Below are positions 36,130-49,470 of a stretch of 64,000 nucleotides of DNA, piece by piece. The first letter of the stretch is position 1, and every line of letters starts with the position of its first letter. This DNA comes from Lepisosteus oculatus (Eukaryota; Chordata; Actinopteri; Semionotiformes; Lepisosteidae). The notes beneath the pieces were generated by a model. The model was not told the DNA's origin. It saw only the letters and a list, made by a program, of their open reading frames with translations, and made no database searches. A program made the position numbers and the translations under genes. The stretch is from contig NC_090704.1 in the NCBI RefSeq assembly GCF_040954835.1, forward strand, positions 13,103,501 through 13,167,500. Reading direction: 5' to 3'.

Positions 36130-39100
36130 TAATGCATACCAAATACAGTATAAGGCTTTATTATTGGGAAAAAAATATATTTTGCTGACCAGTGTCCTTC
36201 AGAATAAAACAATCCCTCACACACTGGGTTTGCATTTTCTGTTAAGATACTTAAAATGACAATATATCCCAAACAAAACAAACACTTTTTCATTCACAGT
36301 ATGCTATCCTTCCATTCAAATTAACCATTTTGGTTTTAAAATTGCCTTTTCTATTGCCACTAATTTATGTACATTCTGTAGTATTCATGTTTAATAATTT
36401 AGTGCATTTGTCTTGATGCACTAAGGCAGTTTTTCATATACAGTACACATTTATTTTCCTGAAGGACTTAGTGAAGAATGCTCACATATTTCTCAAGTAA
36501 ATATAAAAGTATTCTTATGTATATATTTTAATCAAATTTTAGCTTAATGGAAAAAATCTTGGATATTGTGTTTTTGTGTGTGAAACATGTTTTCTGCAAA
36601 GGGGGTTGGCAAACGTAATTAAAACATGAAAATGTGTGTGGAGGGAAAAGTCAGTTTATGACTAGATAAGCATTGTACTGAAGATAAGAGAGTAGGTCAT
36701 TAAGTCTTATTTAAACATTAGACCATAAACTGACAATGAAGGAGCAGAGGCTGGCCAGCAGTATTTCAAGTTCAATGTAAGTCAGTAGTTAATGAGTAAG
36801 AACAGGTGTCAAAGGCTTTTCAAATGTGCAATTTATTGTTTTATGTCAAGTTAAACTGCTAGTGTTTTTTTTTTAAACTTTAAAATGATTATACAGGTAA
36901 ATTTGGTCATGTTGTTTATTTTATTTTTTCCATCCCTGAGATGAAGTTTGTAATTTTTTATACAGTAATTTGTATTTGTAATGCAGTGGTAATGTGCAAT
37001 AATCCAGATGATGGGTATTATTGGCAGAAGTCACAAACAGCAATTAAAAAGAAAGGATTTTATGTCATTTTTGTCAACCATTACATTAATGACAGACTAC
37101 AGCTGGAAAAAGACATTTTAGAATAATAAGAAAAACCAAAGGATTTTTTTAAAGGGACAACAAAGAATAAACTGATTACCATGGTAACCATGATTAGCTA
37201 CCAATCCCTGAGCCTTTCTCTTCTGAACAGCATATGTTCTCTGCCTACAGTATAAATCAGATGAGTCATAATGTACAGCTCATCTTAGACTATGCAGCCA
37301 AACCCACACAACACTGTAATAAAATGGCATCATTTTATTACCTTTAGGGGAGTGGAGGAGGACAGTTGTTATATAAACTGTGCAATTTAAAAGAGTGAAT
37401 GCTGTGCATCTGCATAGGTATGTGACAAATCTTGACTTTTTATAGAATATTTGAGTAGTGTGGCATACTCTGAAGTCATGCTGCATACCGACTTTTATTT
37501 CACATAGACAGATTTGTAGGCATATACAGTACAGTATATACATAATGTATATACAATAAAGCACATTCAAGCAAATGAGTCTATGTGTATTTCATTTTTA
37601 TGTCCTTGAAACTGTCAAAATGGAGTTCTCAAATTTTCCCCTCATTTGTAACATTGTTATGATTTAAAAGAAGCTTCAGCTTTTCCACGTTCACGTGCAT
37701 GTCTTTTGTTGTGCGATTTTTGTGAGGCTGGTTGATACTGTAGTTACAGTGCTAGCATAATTATATGTGACTAGGTGAATGAAATGTCCCTTTGAAGACA
37801 TACTGCATAACAGAAATCTGGAACACTATAAACTATGAGTTATCACATTTTTGCTATTACATCTTTGCATCTTTTTCTAAAATAATAATTTTCCAGATGT
37901 ATTGTATAGGGGATATTTTGTATATATCATTCTGGTTTTGTAATTTGAAGAATGAATAATAATCAGTCACATACCTATGTCATAAGCTGTATGACACCTA
38001 ATTGTTTAAGTGGGTTTAATAATGTTATTCATGTCACTTAAACATTGTTAAATAGGATTGAAACAAATATTCATTTATATAGTACATATTACATATTTTT
38101 TAAGTCAGTTGCCCAGTGATATTACCTGATATGCAAACACATCATGTAATTTTACACTAGACTACACTAAAAAGTAAATGGCATGTATTTTGCAAAAGGC
38201 AAATGCTTACTTGTGCATATTCCGATTCTTTAGAAAAGGCTTTTAATTGAAAATCTTCAGTATGTAAAAGGAAATACAAGAAAGGTTAAAAAGGAGAGGA
38301 GGCAATTCAGCTAATTGTGGTACCTTTAGTATAAAAGGCCTTACTGTATCTTAAAACACTATTATTGTACCTATAGTGTACCTACTGTATAGTACCTATA
38401 GTCTGTGCATAGGTGCATTGATACAGTATTTAAGCAGTCAAACAATTGATGAATGTATCAGGTGTCATATACAGTATATAAAGTATTCAGAATTTCAAAT
38501 AACAGTGGATAAATAAGATAAAAAGAAATGCAGAGTATTAAAACCTGGCTGTTTCAGTATTCTGTATTCTACAAGAAGATTTCCCTGTTTTTCTTAAATC
38601 TAGAAAGCTTTGTGTTTAAAAAGCACATTAAGACAAACAGAAAATATATCTGTTTAATTTTCATTATATATATTTCATAAATATTTCACATTTTCATTTC
38701 ATATATATATATATTATTTTCATATATATATTTAATTAACTTAAATGAACTTCATTATTATTAAGAGCATTTTTATCTTGAGCATTTCCCATCTACAACT
38801 CTTCCTTCTGAATTATTGGAATCAATATGTTGAAATTACATCCTGCATAAAGGGAAACAGTCCTAAAGGCTTATCTTTAAGTGTAAACAATTTAATACTA
38901 CAATAATCATAATGAAATTCTTTTGGCTTATGCACAGATGTGCAACAGGGTATTTCGTGACCATATCAGTCTCAATTACTAAGCAAGCAATATTAATCCT
39001 GTTAGAACTTTGGCCTGGAAAGATGTAAAGGGTGTGAATGAATATGTACAACTAAACATCCATATCGTGTTGAAAAACAATCTTTATATTTTTTATTATA

Positions 39101-41778
39101 TACAATTATATAATAAAATTATATTCTATTATAAATTCTTATTACACATTAAATTGTAGTACAAATGCCAAGATTACATAATCAAAACAAAGATTTACAA
39201 GTTCCTGAAATTCGAGAAGATGCCTTTCCTTTATCACAGAACTGATAAAACACAATCTTTTCAAAAAGTGTACACATTTTTTAAACTAATTCTAAATAAT
39301 TTTTAGCTTTAAAATAAATATTGACTAGAACAGGAGCTCCCAATCTGCTGGTCTTAATACCAGCTGATCTTAATTACTTAATCAAATTCTCAATTAAACT
39401 AAGAAGTTGCTTCACAGGAATATTTGGTGCCTTTTTATATGAAAAAGTTTGGGGTTTTATTTTATTTATTAAATGTGATAATAAAAATGCCACCTCCAAT
39501 GTGTTTAAGAGGTGAAAATAGTCAAACAGTTCAAACTAATTTTTTTTTTGTGTCTTGCTAGACCAAAACTCAGCAAAAGTGTTGTCCTCCAGGACCAGGA
39601 TTAAGACTAAACACTCATGAAAGAGAACAGTACCATCTGGTGGAGACATTTCTACCACAAATTTTCACCTGGCAGTGTATGCACACAGGCAATATTTCTA
39701 AAGCAAAGGAATACCAGCATTTTACTTGCAGGAAAATTTATAACATCAGAAAGATAGTGTACAGACTACCGACATGACTGTTAAATATCACACATTTTCT
39801 AACAAGAAAGAAAATGTGCTAGTAATTGTCTTTCTATCTAAAAATATAATGCCTTATCTATTTATGAGTTGTATACAGCAGCAACTTCTGTGTGATTTAA
39901 AATTCATTTTTAATGTATACAATTTGTTACATTATTTTATCTCTATATATGCAAAAAAAGAAAAGACATTTTTTTCCTTCATTTTTCTTTTGCAAGTTGT
40001 GGGGTCTAGGTGACAGGAGAAACTAAATTGGAAATTCTCAATTAGGTTCTAGGAACCAAACAAATCAGAAAGACCAAATTGGATTCTGTCAGCTACAACT
40101 TTATGATCACATACAGTATAATATGAAATATAATATTGAACACCAGGTGGCAAACTATTCTTTACTTTGTATCAGGAGAAACAAAACAGGGCTCAGGGTT
40201 TCTAAAGTATTTAGTATTATGCACATACAGTACAGGTTTGTTAGTGTATTATTCTGTTTTGGTTTGTTATTTGTTGATGTGTGTCTCTCCAAAGCTCAAG
40301 CTCAAGCAATCCAAACACAAATACCACTATCGAGTTATACAACAAATGTTTTCAAATTAAAACTAAAAAATGTTATTTAATTTAAATGTTTGTGTTAATT
40401 GAAAATCAATGGTTAAGTCAAAACAAGCTTTTCCTTTTCATTCTCCAAAAAAGTTTTAAGGATAGTATTTAGATGCCATACATTTAGAACACAGAACAGG
40501 AGTGTGAATGTTTGTTCATTAATGGAATCCTTCCAAAAAATCTAAATGTAATGGGGTTTTTTCTTCAGAGACAAGAGGCTGTGGAATAATTTTCTGAGAA
40601 CAAACTGTTTGTGATGCTAGATTCCCTTGATGACAATTAGCTAAATACTCAAGGACAGTATTTCAGGGTGACACAACGATGACCCATTCAGATGATATTT
40701 CATACTAGGGCTTCACGTTCAGCAACCTATCCCCATTTGACTTTTTAAAATAATGGACATTTAAACAAACTCTATTAACTGTTATCTCAACAGCTTTGCT
40801 AAAGTCCCAAGTGATCCTCATGTATTCTAACAATTGTTTAAAGTTAAAATTAAACTGATTCCATTCATCCAAGAAACGGGAGTATGAGCTTTGCATAATC
40901 TTCAAACCGTGGGAAATTTCTCATTGCCTGTCCCTTGTGAAAAACGAAAACTGCTTTATCCAGTGATCTAACTCCGGTTCTCCATGTACTTGGATATCAG
41001 ACTTCTTGGACATAAGCCGTTAGGTTTTTAATCATCTAAAAGTAAAAATTGGAGTTTTCTAGAGACACTGTAATAATAATATTCTGTGTTGTATATGGAT
41101 AGAGTGGCCAAAATTCTAGCACCTCATAAAAACTGTCTATTGTGTTACTTGACTGAAATAGAATGTGCAATAAAGGATTTAATGTGTGAATTTTAGCTGC
41201 TGCTAAAACAAAAAAGTTTGCAGTTATTTTAGAAGTTCCAGAAACTTCATGGAAGAACATGGAATTAAAGTAAAAATGGGTTTGTTATAACCCGTTTAAA
41301 AGGTTGTGATTTCTATTAAAAATATGCATTAAGAACTGAAATATTTTCTCCCCCTATGCTGTATGTGTATAAATTACTTCTATTTCATACTGTACTTCTT
41401 CCACTGGTGTATAACAGATCAGATTCTTTCCATGTTGAATAACCTGTTCACTTTCTTCCAGTTTGGATCTCTGTTCATTTCTCTAGCCTTTTGCCCGTAG
41501 AATTGACTAGTGACTGTACCAGACATGCATACAGTATATACTGTACAGTACCTTTATCTGAGATAGGCATAATAAAGGGTAAATCATCTGGTTTCAGTAG
41601 CAAATAGGTACAGTAGATTACAAAATTACAAAATAATAGATTTCAAAATATCTAATTAAGAATTAGGATGTTGCACAGTGCTTGACTCACTAGAAGAAGT
41701 ATCTAAGAGCATAGTAAGCTGAGGTCAGTCTCAGGCCTCTGGTGTTAGGTACGTTGTAAAGAGAAGTTTCTTCTAGTA
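36130..41778. other. Intergenic between rgs16 and a solo LTR, no gene seen
   Basis: Long AT-rich stretch with no exon carrying an RGS or other domain. It has an AT microsatellite near 38701-38715 and an X-box-like palindrome at 37175. No rgs4-like exon is visible. Confidence 0.45.
37175..37188. promoter_or_regulatory. X-box (RFX)-like palindrome
   Basis: ATTACCATGGTAAC differs at one base from the palindromic RFX consensus GTTRCCATGGYAAC. It lies about 1.6 kb beyond rgs16. No bound factor or function can be read from the sequence alone. Confidence 0.35.
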
Positions 41779-41783
41779 GATGG

Positions 41784-42657
41784 TGTTACGTCCCAGTGTG
41801 TGTTCCGTGTGTGTTTTTTCTGTTATGTCCACACTGCTGAACCTTGATTGTTCTCCCTTCCCCATTGGCCAACCATCACACCACTGTTTCAATATGATGT
41901 CATCATCAATCAGCCCTCAGCCAATCAGAACACATCTTATTCAGCATATAACATGGAGGTTCAGCAAGCAGAGGCCTTTCGTTTGACTTCGGTCCCGTTT
42001 GGTTTTGGTTATCGCTTTGCTTTGATTCTGGTTATTGCTTCGGCTTCGTTTGTTGGTTTGTTTTGCTTTGTGTGTGTGTATTTTCGTATAGCTTCGGCTT
42101 TGTTGTTTTGTTGGTTTTACGTTAGTTTCTTTGTACTTTCGTTTGTTCGTGTGTTCATCCTTGTTTTGCCATTACCTTGCCCCAGTGTTACATGTTCAAC
42201 ATTTGTGTTCTTTTGTAACCTGCTCCTGTTTATTACTCTTGTTTTCCTTTAGTTGTCTTCCTGGTTCACTTGTGTTTTAGTGTGAACTTTTGTATATAAG
42301 GTTAGTTTAGGTTGTTGGGTTCACTTACACACTTAGTTGATTTTGTATTAGTACACTAGTTTAGTACGGGTGAGTGTCGTTTGTCTTGTATGGTTTTGGG
42401 TAGTCAGTGCAGGTTAGCTAGGGTGTTGAAGACGCCGAAGACCGTGTGTTTCGGGTTTTCTTTTGTAGTCAGATTAGCTTTCCCTCACTGTCCTAGCCAG
42501 CTCCATTTTTGTTTGTTATTTTCTTTCCTTTGGCACCACTCTAGTTCCTTACTCTTGTTATCACGCTTCCTAGTCCCTCACCAAAACCCCCCCTGCTTCC
42601 AAAAGAATTATCCTAAATGTTACACCCCTTTTCCCCTAGACACTTGGGGTCGTAACA
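41784..42657 (+). mobile_element. Solo LTR, Ty3/gypsy-like, 874 bp
   Basis: Begins TGTTACGTCC and ends GGGGTCGTAACA. An exact 5-bp duplication, GATGG, flanks it (41779-41783 and 42658-42662). Open frames of about 130 codons inside come from its T/G-rich, stop-poor strand and are not genes. Confidence 0.9.
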
Positions 42658-42662
42658 GATGG

Positions 42663-43611
42663 CAATATGGTGAGTCTGTGGTTCTGACTTACACAAGTAA
42701 ATCATACCACTTTTGGGGGGGCAGGATAGGAAACAGTCAGGCCCCTCAGCATTGGCATTGCCTGTTGGCCTGAAGAACTGGATCTCTGAGCCCTAGTTGA
42801 AGATCTCTGTCAGTGGTCTAGAAGTATGCTGAGGAAGTCCCCTTAGCCATGTAGACTAACACCAAGCTTTTGAATTAGCTGCATGCCATGGTTGGAAGTG
42901 AATGTAGAGTGACATGGAGAGGGAAACATGAGTGTCTTTCAAAAGGTTCAAGTCTAGGCGGGTTGCAGCAATCTGTTTGAGCTGGAATGGTCTCATGGTA
43001 CGTGCAGGGAGTCCTGCTAGAAGAGAGTTGCAGTGAGATGACTATTGCCTGGATGAGGAGATGAGTTGAGTAAGTGTTTAGAAATGAGTGGATCTTCCAG
43101 ATGTTGTATAGGACAAATCTGCAGGAGAGACTCACATATTAGATGTAGAGTGTGAATGTGAGGTTGCCATCAATGATAATACCAAAGTTTTTGGTAGTCT
43201 TGGTGGAGTTTCATTTTGCTGTTCCCATGATAATAAGGAGTTCACATTTAAGTGATTTCTTTATCATTATCTATGTCATCCACAGCTCCCTCATTCTACT
43301 TCAGAATGACAGAGGGACCTCAGAGGTCTTTCCCTGATTAAATTGTATCTCTAATCAAGATATAATGGTATCCAACCCGAAACCCATTTACTAAAAACAT
43401 GATGTTATCTAAATGAACTGAAAGCAACCAGCATTGTTGTTGTAAGAAAGCTCATACTGTATGTCCAGTCACAGAAAATGAGCAAATGCCAGTCAGAATT
43501 CTACTTTCTCTGCCCTGGACTGACTAAACAGTTATATAACCTTGACCAGTGCATGAAACCTTTAAAGATGATAGTCTGCCAAACTGATCATGTTAATCTG
43601 TTACATATACA
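42663..43611. other. Intergenic, no gene seen
   Basis: Nothing recognised. The right end runs into the ACATATACACACA tail of the RTE element. Confidence 0.4.
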
Positions 43612-44905
43612 CACATCTTCTTCTTCGCATTTTTCCCACTTATGTGGGGTCTGCCTGTTTGCACCGATTTTTCCACTTTGTTCGGTCTGCGGCGTCTCAG
43701 CAGGTGACTTTTTTCAGCCGGTCCAGGCAGCGCATAAATGGTCGTCCACGGGGCCGGCGGCCTTCCACATTCAATTCGAGGGCGGTTTTTCCCATTGATG
43801 TGTCATTGCTGCGGAGCACATGTCCATACCATCCCAGGCGCGATTCCCTCATTTTCCCAGTGATTGGGGCGACTTTGAGTGTTTTTCGCACCTCTTCATT
43901 CATGAACATGGTCTAGTCTTGTCAAGCCGAGGGTCCATCGCAGCATCTTCATTTCCATCGTATGGAGTGCCTGTTCATGTTTCTTTGTCGTTGGCCAGCA
44001 TTCAGTTCCTATAGGGCCACTGGTCTGACCACCGAGCGGTAGACTTTGGATTTTAGGCGCAAAGGGATCTTCTTGTCGCACAGTACTCCAGTGACCTGCC
44101 GCCATTTCATCCAAGCGGCACTGACTCGCGTCTTGGCGTCTTGGAGGGTAGTGCAGTCGGAGTTGACACATGAGCCTAGGTACTTGAACTTGGTCACTTT
44201 GTTCAGCTGGACCCCACCAGCTGCGATTGTGCCTTCGGTTTGAACCCTGCATTCCAGGTACTCCCTCTTCTTGATGTTCAATTTCATCCCGAATCGTTCA
44301 AGGCACGTCTTCCACTCCCGTACTTGCTGTTCGAGGCCGTGTCGCGTTTCACTTGCTACCATAACATCTTCGGCATACAATAGCGTCCATGGATGCCTCA
44401 TTGGATATCCTTGGTCACTGTATCCATGCAAAGTATGAATAGCAGAGGAGACAAGGCTGAGCCTTGGTGGATGCCAACATTGATTGGGAAGGTGTCTGAG
44501 GTTCCAGCGGTGCAATGTACTGAGCTAGCGGCCTTTTGGTACAAGAGCTTTGTCCAGCTGACATAGGCTTTGGGGACATGGTGCTGTCCCAGCGCCAGCC
44601 AGATGAGTGCGGTACCCTGCCTTTTCCAGGTCGAGAAATGCCATGTGGATCGTTTTCCTCTTCTCGTGGTGCCTTCCCATCAGTAGGCGGGCTGCGTGTA
44701 TGGCGTCTATTGTTACGCAGTTTTTCACAGTGCCGCATTGGTTTGACGAGATATCAATGATGATTCTTAGTCGTGCGTCCAGCACACACTCGAAAATCAT
44801 TGTATGGCACAGCAGCCGGATCGGCCTGTAATTGGAGCAGTCATTAACCAAATCAAATCGCCTTTGCCTTTCCAAATTGGCACTGTGATGCCACATAAAC
44901 ATTTA
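43612..44905 (-). mobile_element. RTE-clade non-LTR retrotransposon fossil (reverse transcriptase C-terminal half)
   Basis: On the minus strand several frames joined by frameshifts encode, in order, CSNYRPIRLLCHTM (about 44850), FLDLEKA (44620), a YADDVM-type motif here read as YAEDVMVAS (about 44350), KFKYLGSCVNSD, AAWMKWRQVTGVLCDKKIP (about 44100), VRPVAL, ECWPTTKKHEQAL, MLRWTLGLTRLDHV, then WYGHVLRSNDTS, ELNVEGRRPRGRP and LDRLKK (43700). This series is typical of RTE retroposons. It is 5'-truncated, the catalytic YADD is changed to YAED, and frameshifts make it inactive. The plus-strand frames here are shadows. Confidence 0.88.
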
Positions 44906-47109
44906 TACACACATAAACATACTGTATGTACATACACAGCTACAGTACATACTATCACAGCAGTTAAAGTCACAGAAGATGCTGTTTTGTACTGCTTTTC
45001 TGATTTGATTATTTGATTTCTTCTCTTTCTAATTTGAAGGGTTGACCATTTCCTTTTCTGAACATTTTTATTCATTTTCTTAAATTTAAATGGGAAAATA
45101 ATTTGAAGTGGAAATAAATCTTGAAGACATCTCTCTTCCCCCTTCTTATCTGCTGCAGGTCAGTGAAATGTCCATTAATAAATGTTTTTTAAATTCCTTT
45201 AGGCAGTGTCATTACACTCTAAATCTGTAAAAGAACAGCTGCAGCAGAAACAAAAATCCCTGGGGAGCATGTAGGACAATTAATTTAGAAACATACTAAT
45301 GCAGTTCTTAACTTTTTCTATTTTGCAATTGCATAAATGTGGTACATACTGTAAATGCCCGAGTAGATGCATTAAAGGCTTAAACCTTTAAATACCCACA
45401 AATACTGTATTTGTACTACTGCTGCCATTGCTCTCTATCTAACAAAATGCTTGCATTTATGAACACAATGATATTAATTAAATCTCCTGTCAGTTTTCTT
45501 CTGCTTCATTGAAATTTGTTCAATTATCTTTACATCAACACTCATAAACATTGACATTTTCTGTTTTAAAAAATAATTACCTTTTCATTTTAAACAAAAT
45601 GGGTGCACATACAGTACACAAAATAAATGTCCACCAGCATAACCCATTGTTTCTCTAGACTTGATTTTCTCACACTAAATGAAACCTGTCAGTTTTCATT
45701 TACTACAAATAAAAGTATATGAAGAATACAAATTATATTATTTGCTGTGTAGCATTAATCCATTCAATTATAACAAAGAGTAGTTCTGTTCTATTTTTGC
45801 AAAAGACTAATAAGGTGTACATCAGCCCATGAGCCATGTTATGGTTGTACAGTATATGTCGTCAACTGTGCAGTAAAGCCTTTATCTAACATCATTACAA
45901 CAAATCTCTGTAATGAAATTAGTAAACACCATAGATACTATACTCATTTTTTGTTTATTCGTGATGCTTAAGAGTGCAGAAAAGTGATTCACATACCTTA
46001 AAGGAGCTAGCAAATAACACCATGAGACGCATTTGTTTCTTTGAAGTCATAGAGTCTACCTTAAATATGTATAAGTTTTGGTGTATATATTCGGTGTAAA
46101 AATGGCAAAAAATGTGGTCTTAACACTTGTTTTGATTCCAATGCATGACATATTTTGGATGACCTATAAAGAACAGGTGATAAATAAGTAAGAACCAACA
46201 ATTTCCATATTCATTGAAACAGACTATTACTTTTTTTTTTCTTTTTGACAAGGACCTTGTTATGTTCAGTTCTTCCTCATGGCTCCGAAATAGCCCTCTA
46301 TGGACATCTTTCAACTAGTAAATGGCATGCGCTATCAGGATTTAAGATTAATATGATACTTAAGTGAAAACACTCTTGTCATTGAGCCTTTCTCATTGTC
46401 TTGCAGCATGTCTGTATTATAAAAGAGCAGTGACATTGCAATATCATTTAATCAAAGCTAAAGCTGATACAGAGACAACACTGTCTCTTTGAAGGACAGG
46501 TTTATGGCAATTGATTGTATTACATCTTCCTACACTTGAAAAACATCATTGATGCATTTGGTGTGTCATGGCACAGGACACAAAGGTTAAGGTCTCAAAG
46601 CAGCTGAAATCTTGTGGAAGGGAATACATGTGGCAATGTAGCATAAAATACACCTCATAATACTGCACTGCAAGAGCAAAAGGTCCTTTCAGCAGTTCCT
46701 GCTGTAAATTGTCATTTTGTAATGTATTAAGAATGAGCAAGTGTCTAATTATTCTTATGAGAGTCTATGTAAGGTTTGTCAAAAGAGACACGTTTCAACT
46801 CAACGGGAAAGGTGCAGAAAAAAAGCTCATGTTGGATTTTAAATGACTTATTTTATCCAAAAGGGTATTGTTTAATTTATCTTGCTTTACTGTATTTATT
46901 AATTAGATTTATAACACTGTCAAAAACCCCTACCAGAAGTGTGCTGCAGAATGCAATGAAACAATGAAATGGATTACTGCTTATTTAAAAAGGAAAGATT
47001 TTACACCTAATTATTGTAATATTGTTTCAATCATTGAATCATTCTTGGTCCACTCTGAAGAAGCCTTCAGGCCAAACATGGTTGTACTTCAAAACCAGAG
47101 AGAATGTGT
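44906..47109. other. Intergenic, no gene seen
   Basis: AT-rich sequence without a supported exon or repeat. Confidence 0.4.
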
Positions 47110-47245
47110 AAAGTAGTGGTTAAGGCTCTGGATGATTAACTGAAAAATTGCTGGTGCGTGTTGCTGGTGATGGAAGTACTTGACCCCAATTGCTCCAGTC
47201 CACCCAGCTACACAAATGGGTTTCAGCATTGTTGGAGGGAACTGT
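47110..47245 (+). mobile_element. tRNA-derived SINE fragment
   Basis: TGTAAAGTAGTGGTTAAGGC (A-box region), TACTTGACCCCAATTGCTCC and CAAATGGGTTTCAGC occur in the order of a common fish SINE that starts GTAGTGGTTAAGGCTCTGGA. The B box is degraded. Confidence 0.65.
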
Positions 47246-48519
47246 GTGATAAAAAAACATCTCATCTGGTGGGGAGTCACACACTCAATCTGCTTAACAC
47301 TACAGACACTGGAATAAATTCTATCATGAGTCTCAGGGCTCCACTAAAGACTATCTTACTAATGAAGACCATGCTCTTACACAGACACACATCTCCTTAA
47401 TTTATGTAGTTTTTGCACAAATATAGAAAAATGTACAAAACTTGTTTAAGCTTCTACAGTATATAGCCTGTACTTACAACAAGTGAAGTCTGTTTCCCAT
47501 TTTCCAAGTTTTGAATTTGTCATCATGGAGGCACCCAAGGCATTCCTATTAATCATATACCTTTGATGATAATAATCGCAAATGCTTCTTTGATGTTTTG
47601 ATTGTCTCTGCCAAAAAAATGCAGATAACCTTTTCTAAATACTTTATGTAGTTTTCTGCATTTTTGTTTTGTATTTTCTCAGCTCTAAAACAAGAGGGGT
47701 TGTGATTTTGTAGAACAAATTATTCAAACAAAAAAAGTCCTGCTGAACTCTTCAAATGTGTTCTATTTCTAGTGTATAAGCAGAACATCTAAACCAAAAC
47801 TTGTGTTTAAATCATACTTGGCAATGTTTTTTCAAAATTTTATTGTTGCTTCCAATAAAACTTGCTTATACATTATATACAAAACATTGTTCTGTAATGT
47901 TAAAGCGATTATAGCATGTACACACAATTTTGACAGATTAAGAACTCATTAATTACAGAGCCAGGCAGAAGGTGTCAACAGCTTTATGGACAAAACCTTG
48001 TAATCAAGGTACCACAAGAAATGTCTAAATTTTGTTTAATGTAACCAAAAAAATCCCTTACTGCTTTCCTTTTGAAAGAACCTCCATAAATCATTCTATT
48101 GATCTAATGTATGATGTAATCATACATTATAAATCAAAAACGTCTCTCAATCTATGATTTAAGTATATTATTATATTATTTTTATTCCGAATCCACCTTT
48201 ATTAATCCTAAACAGGATTTATAAAATGCATGCCTCTTTTGAATATAAAATAAAATAGGTTAAATGTGTATTTTTCCATAGCTTATGGAAATAACCAGCA
48301 CATTATGATTGCCAAAGATACTGTTCTTGTTTGCAATGATTCGTCATTAGTTGCACAAAACTATGTCAATTTCTTTTTTCCAAATTTTAAACAGATACAT
48401 TTGCACTCTTTAAACTTTAAATCCTATTGTTTAGCTAAATATTTTCTTCTACATTTGTTCAGATATTGTTCAAATTCTGTTAATGTTATGGATTGTAGGA
48501 GTCTACCATAAGACAGTCA

Positions 48520-49470
48520 GTCACATCAGTCACTTTTTTCAAACAATGGAGGGATGAGATCCTTAGGCCCAGTCTTGTACAGTCCAATCCAGTCATGGCT
48601 TTCTTCAACCACTTCACTCTGCATTCCTTGTTCTGACACTTTGAATCTCAAACTGCTGGACCTGCTCCTACATTATATATTCCTCCTCCATTTGTTTTAG
48701 TGGAGGGCCACAAGAGTTGATATTGTGCATGTGTTTCTTAATGATTGCTGTGATCCAGGTGACATGACCAATCCAATAAAGCAGATGGCAGATGATAATA
48801 GTTTCTCTACCCTGTTTTGGAGAGAACACAGATGTCAATGTGTCTATCCTTACATGTGATACATAATATTGTTCCATGAACAAAGATGATGATACAACCC
48901 CAGTTCTTAGAATTGTCTCTGTACATTGTCTATGTTTTATCCCTGTAAGTGGAAATCATTAATAAAGTTCAGCCTTCTAGAAAAGATACCCATGAAGATG
49001 TAGGACATGCTCTACATTCTTCAGACACTGGTCATGAATCTGATCAGTGTCTGATCATGAGCTCAAAGAGAGAGAATTTGTGTCCTCTTAATGTTAAGCG
49101 TAAGTCTCATCTTCACATGTGCTTCTGAAAATATAATGACAACTGCTAGGAGACACAAACTACAGTATCATCAGCGTACTGGAGTGAATAAGTTTTCAGT
49201 CCACAGATTCAGTCAGTAATGTTCTATTCATCATCTCTTTTGTGTTTTTGGCTGCAAAAAGAAGATAATTCCAGTTGCAACTATCCAACTGGAAATTATA
49301 ATATATACTTTATGTATTTACCTTTTCTATTTCCCTCTCCAAAAGGGATAAGCAGAATAATTGCTGTAATGTGCACTTGACTCAACAGAAGGGCTTTACA
49401 ACCCACTTGTAACTGGCACTTCTGTACCAGATCATGACTAGGAGCTTCCTGGCATCAATACCCTGCTCTT
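48520..49470 (-). mobile_element. Highly degraded non-LTR reverse-transcriptase fossil
   Basis: The minus strand reads LQYADDTVV, with the YADD codons at 49167-49178, the catalytic core of a reverse transcriptase. Further on (48700-48900) it reads WSCHLDH- and LLDWIGHV-like text in shifting frames, recalling the WxGHVxRM block near the end of LINE ORF2 proteins, and then a KKAMTGLDCTRLG-like tail at about 48580. Many stops and frameshifts are present. The clade is unresolved, and it differs in sequence from the RTE copy at 43612. Confidence 0.55.

Noticed and set aside
41848-42252. A 134-codon hydrophobic frame resembling a membrane protein
   Set aside because: Inside the solo LTR with perfect GATGG flanks; hydrophobicity follows from T-rich sequence.
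43478-44243. Plus-strand frames of about 65-108 codons
   Set aside because: Antisense shadows of the RTE reverse transcriptase on the minus strand.
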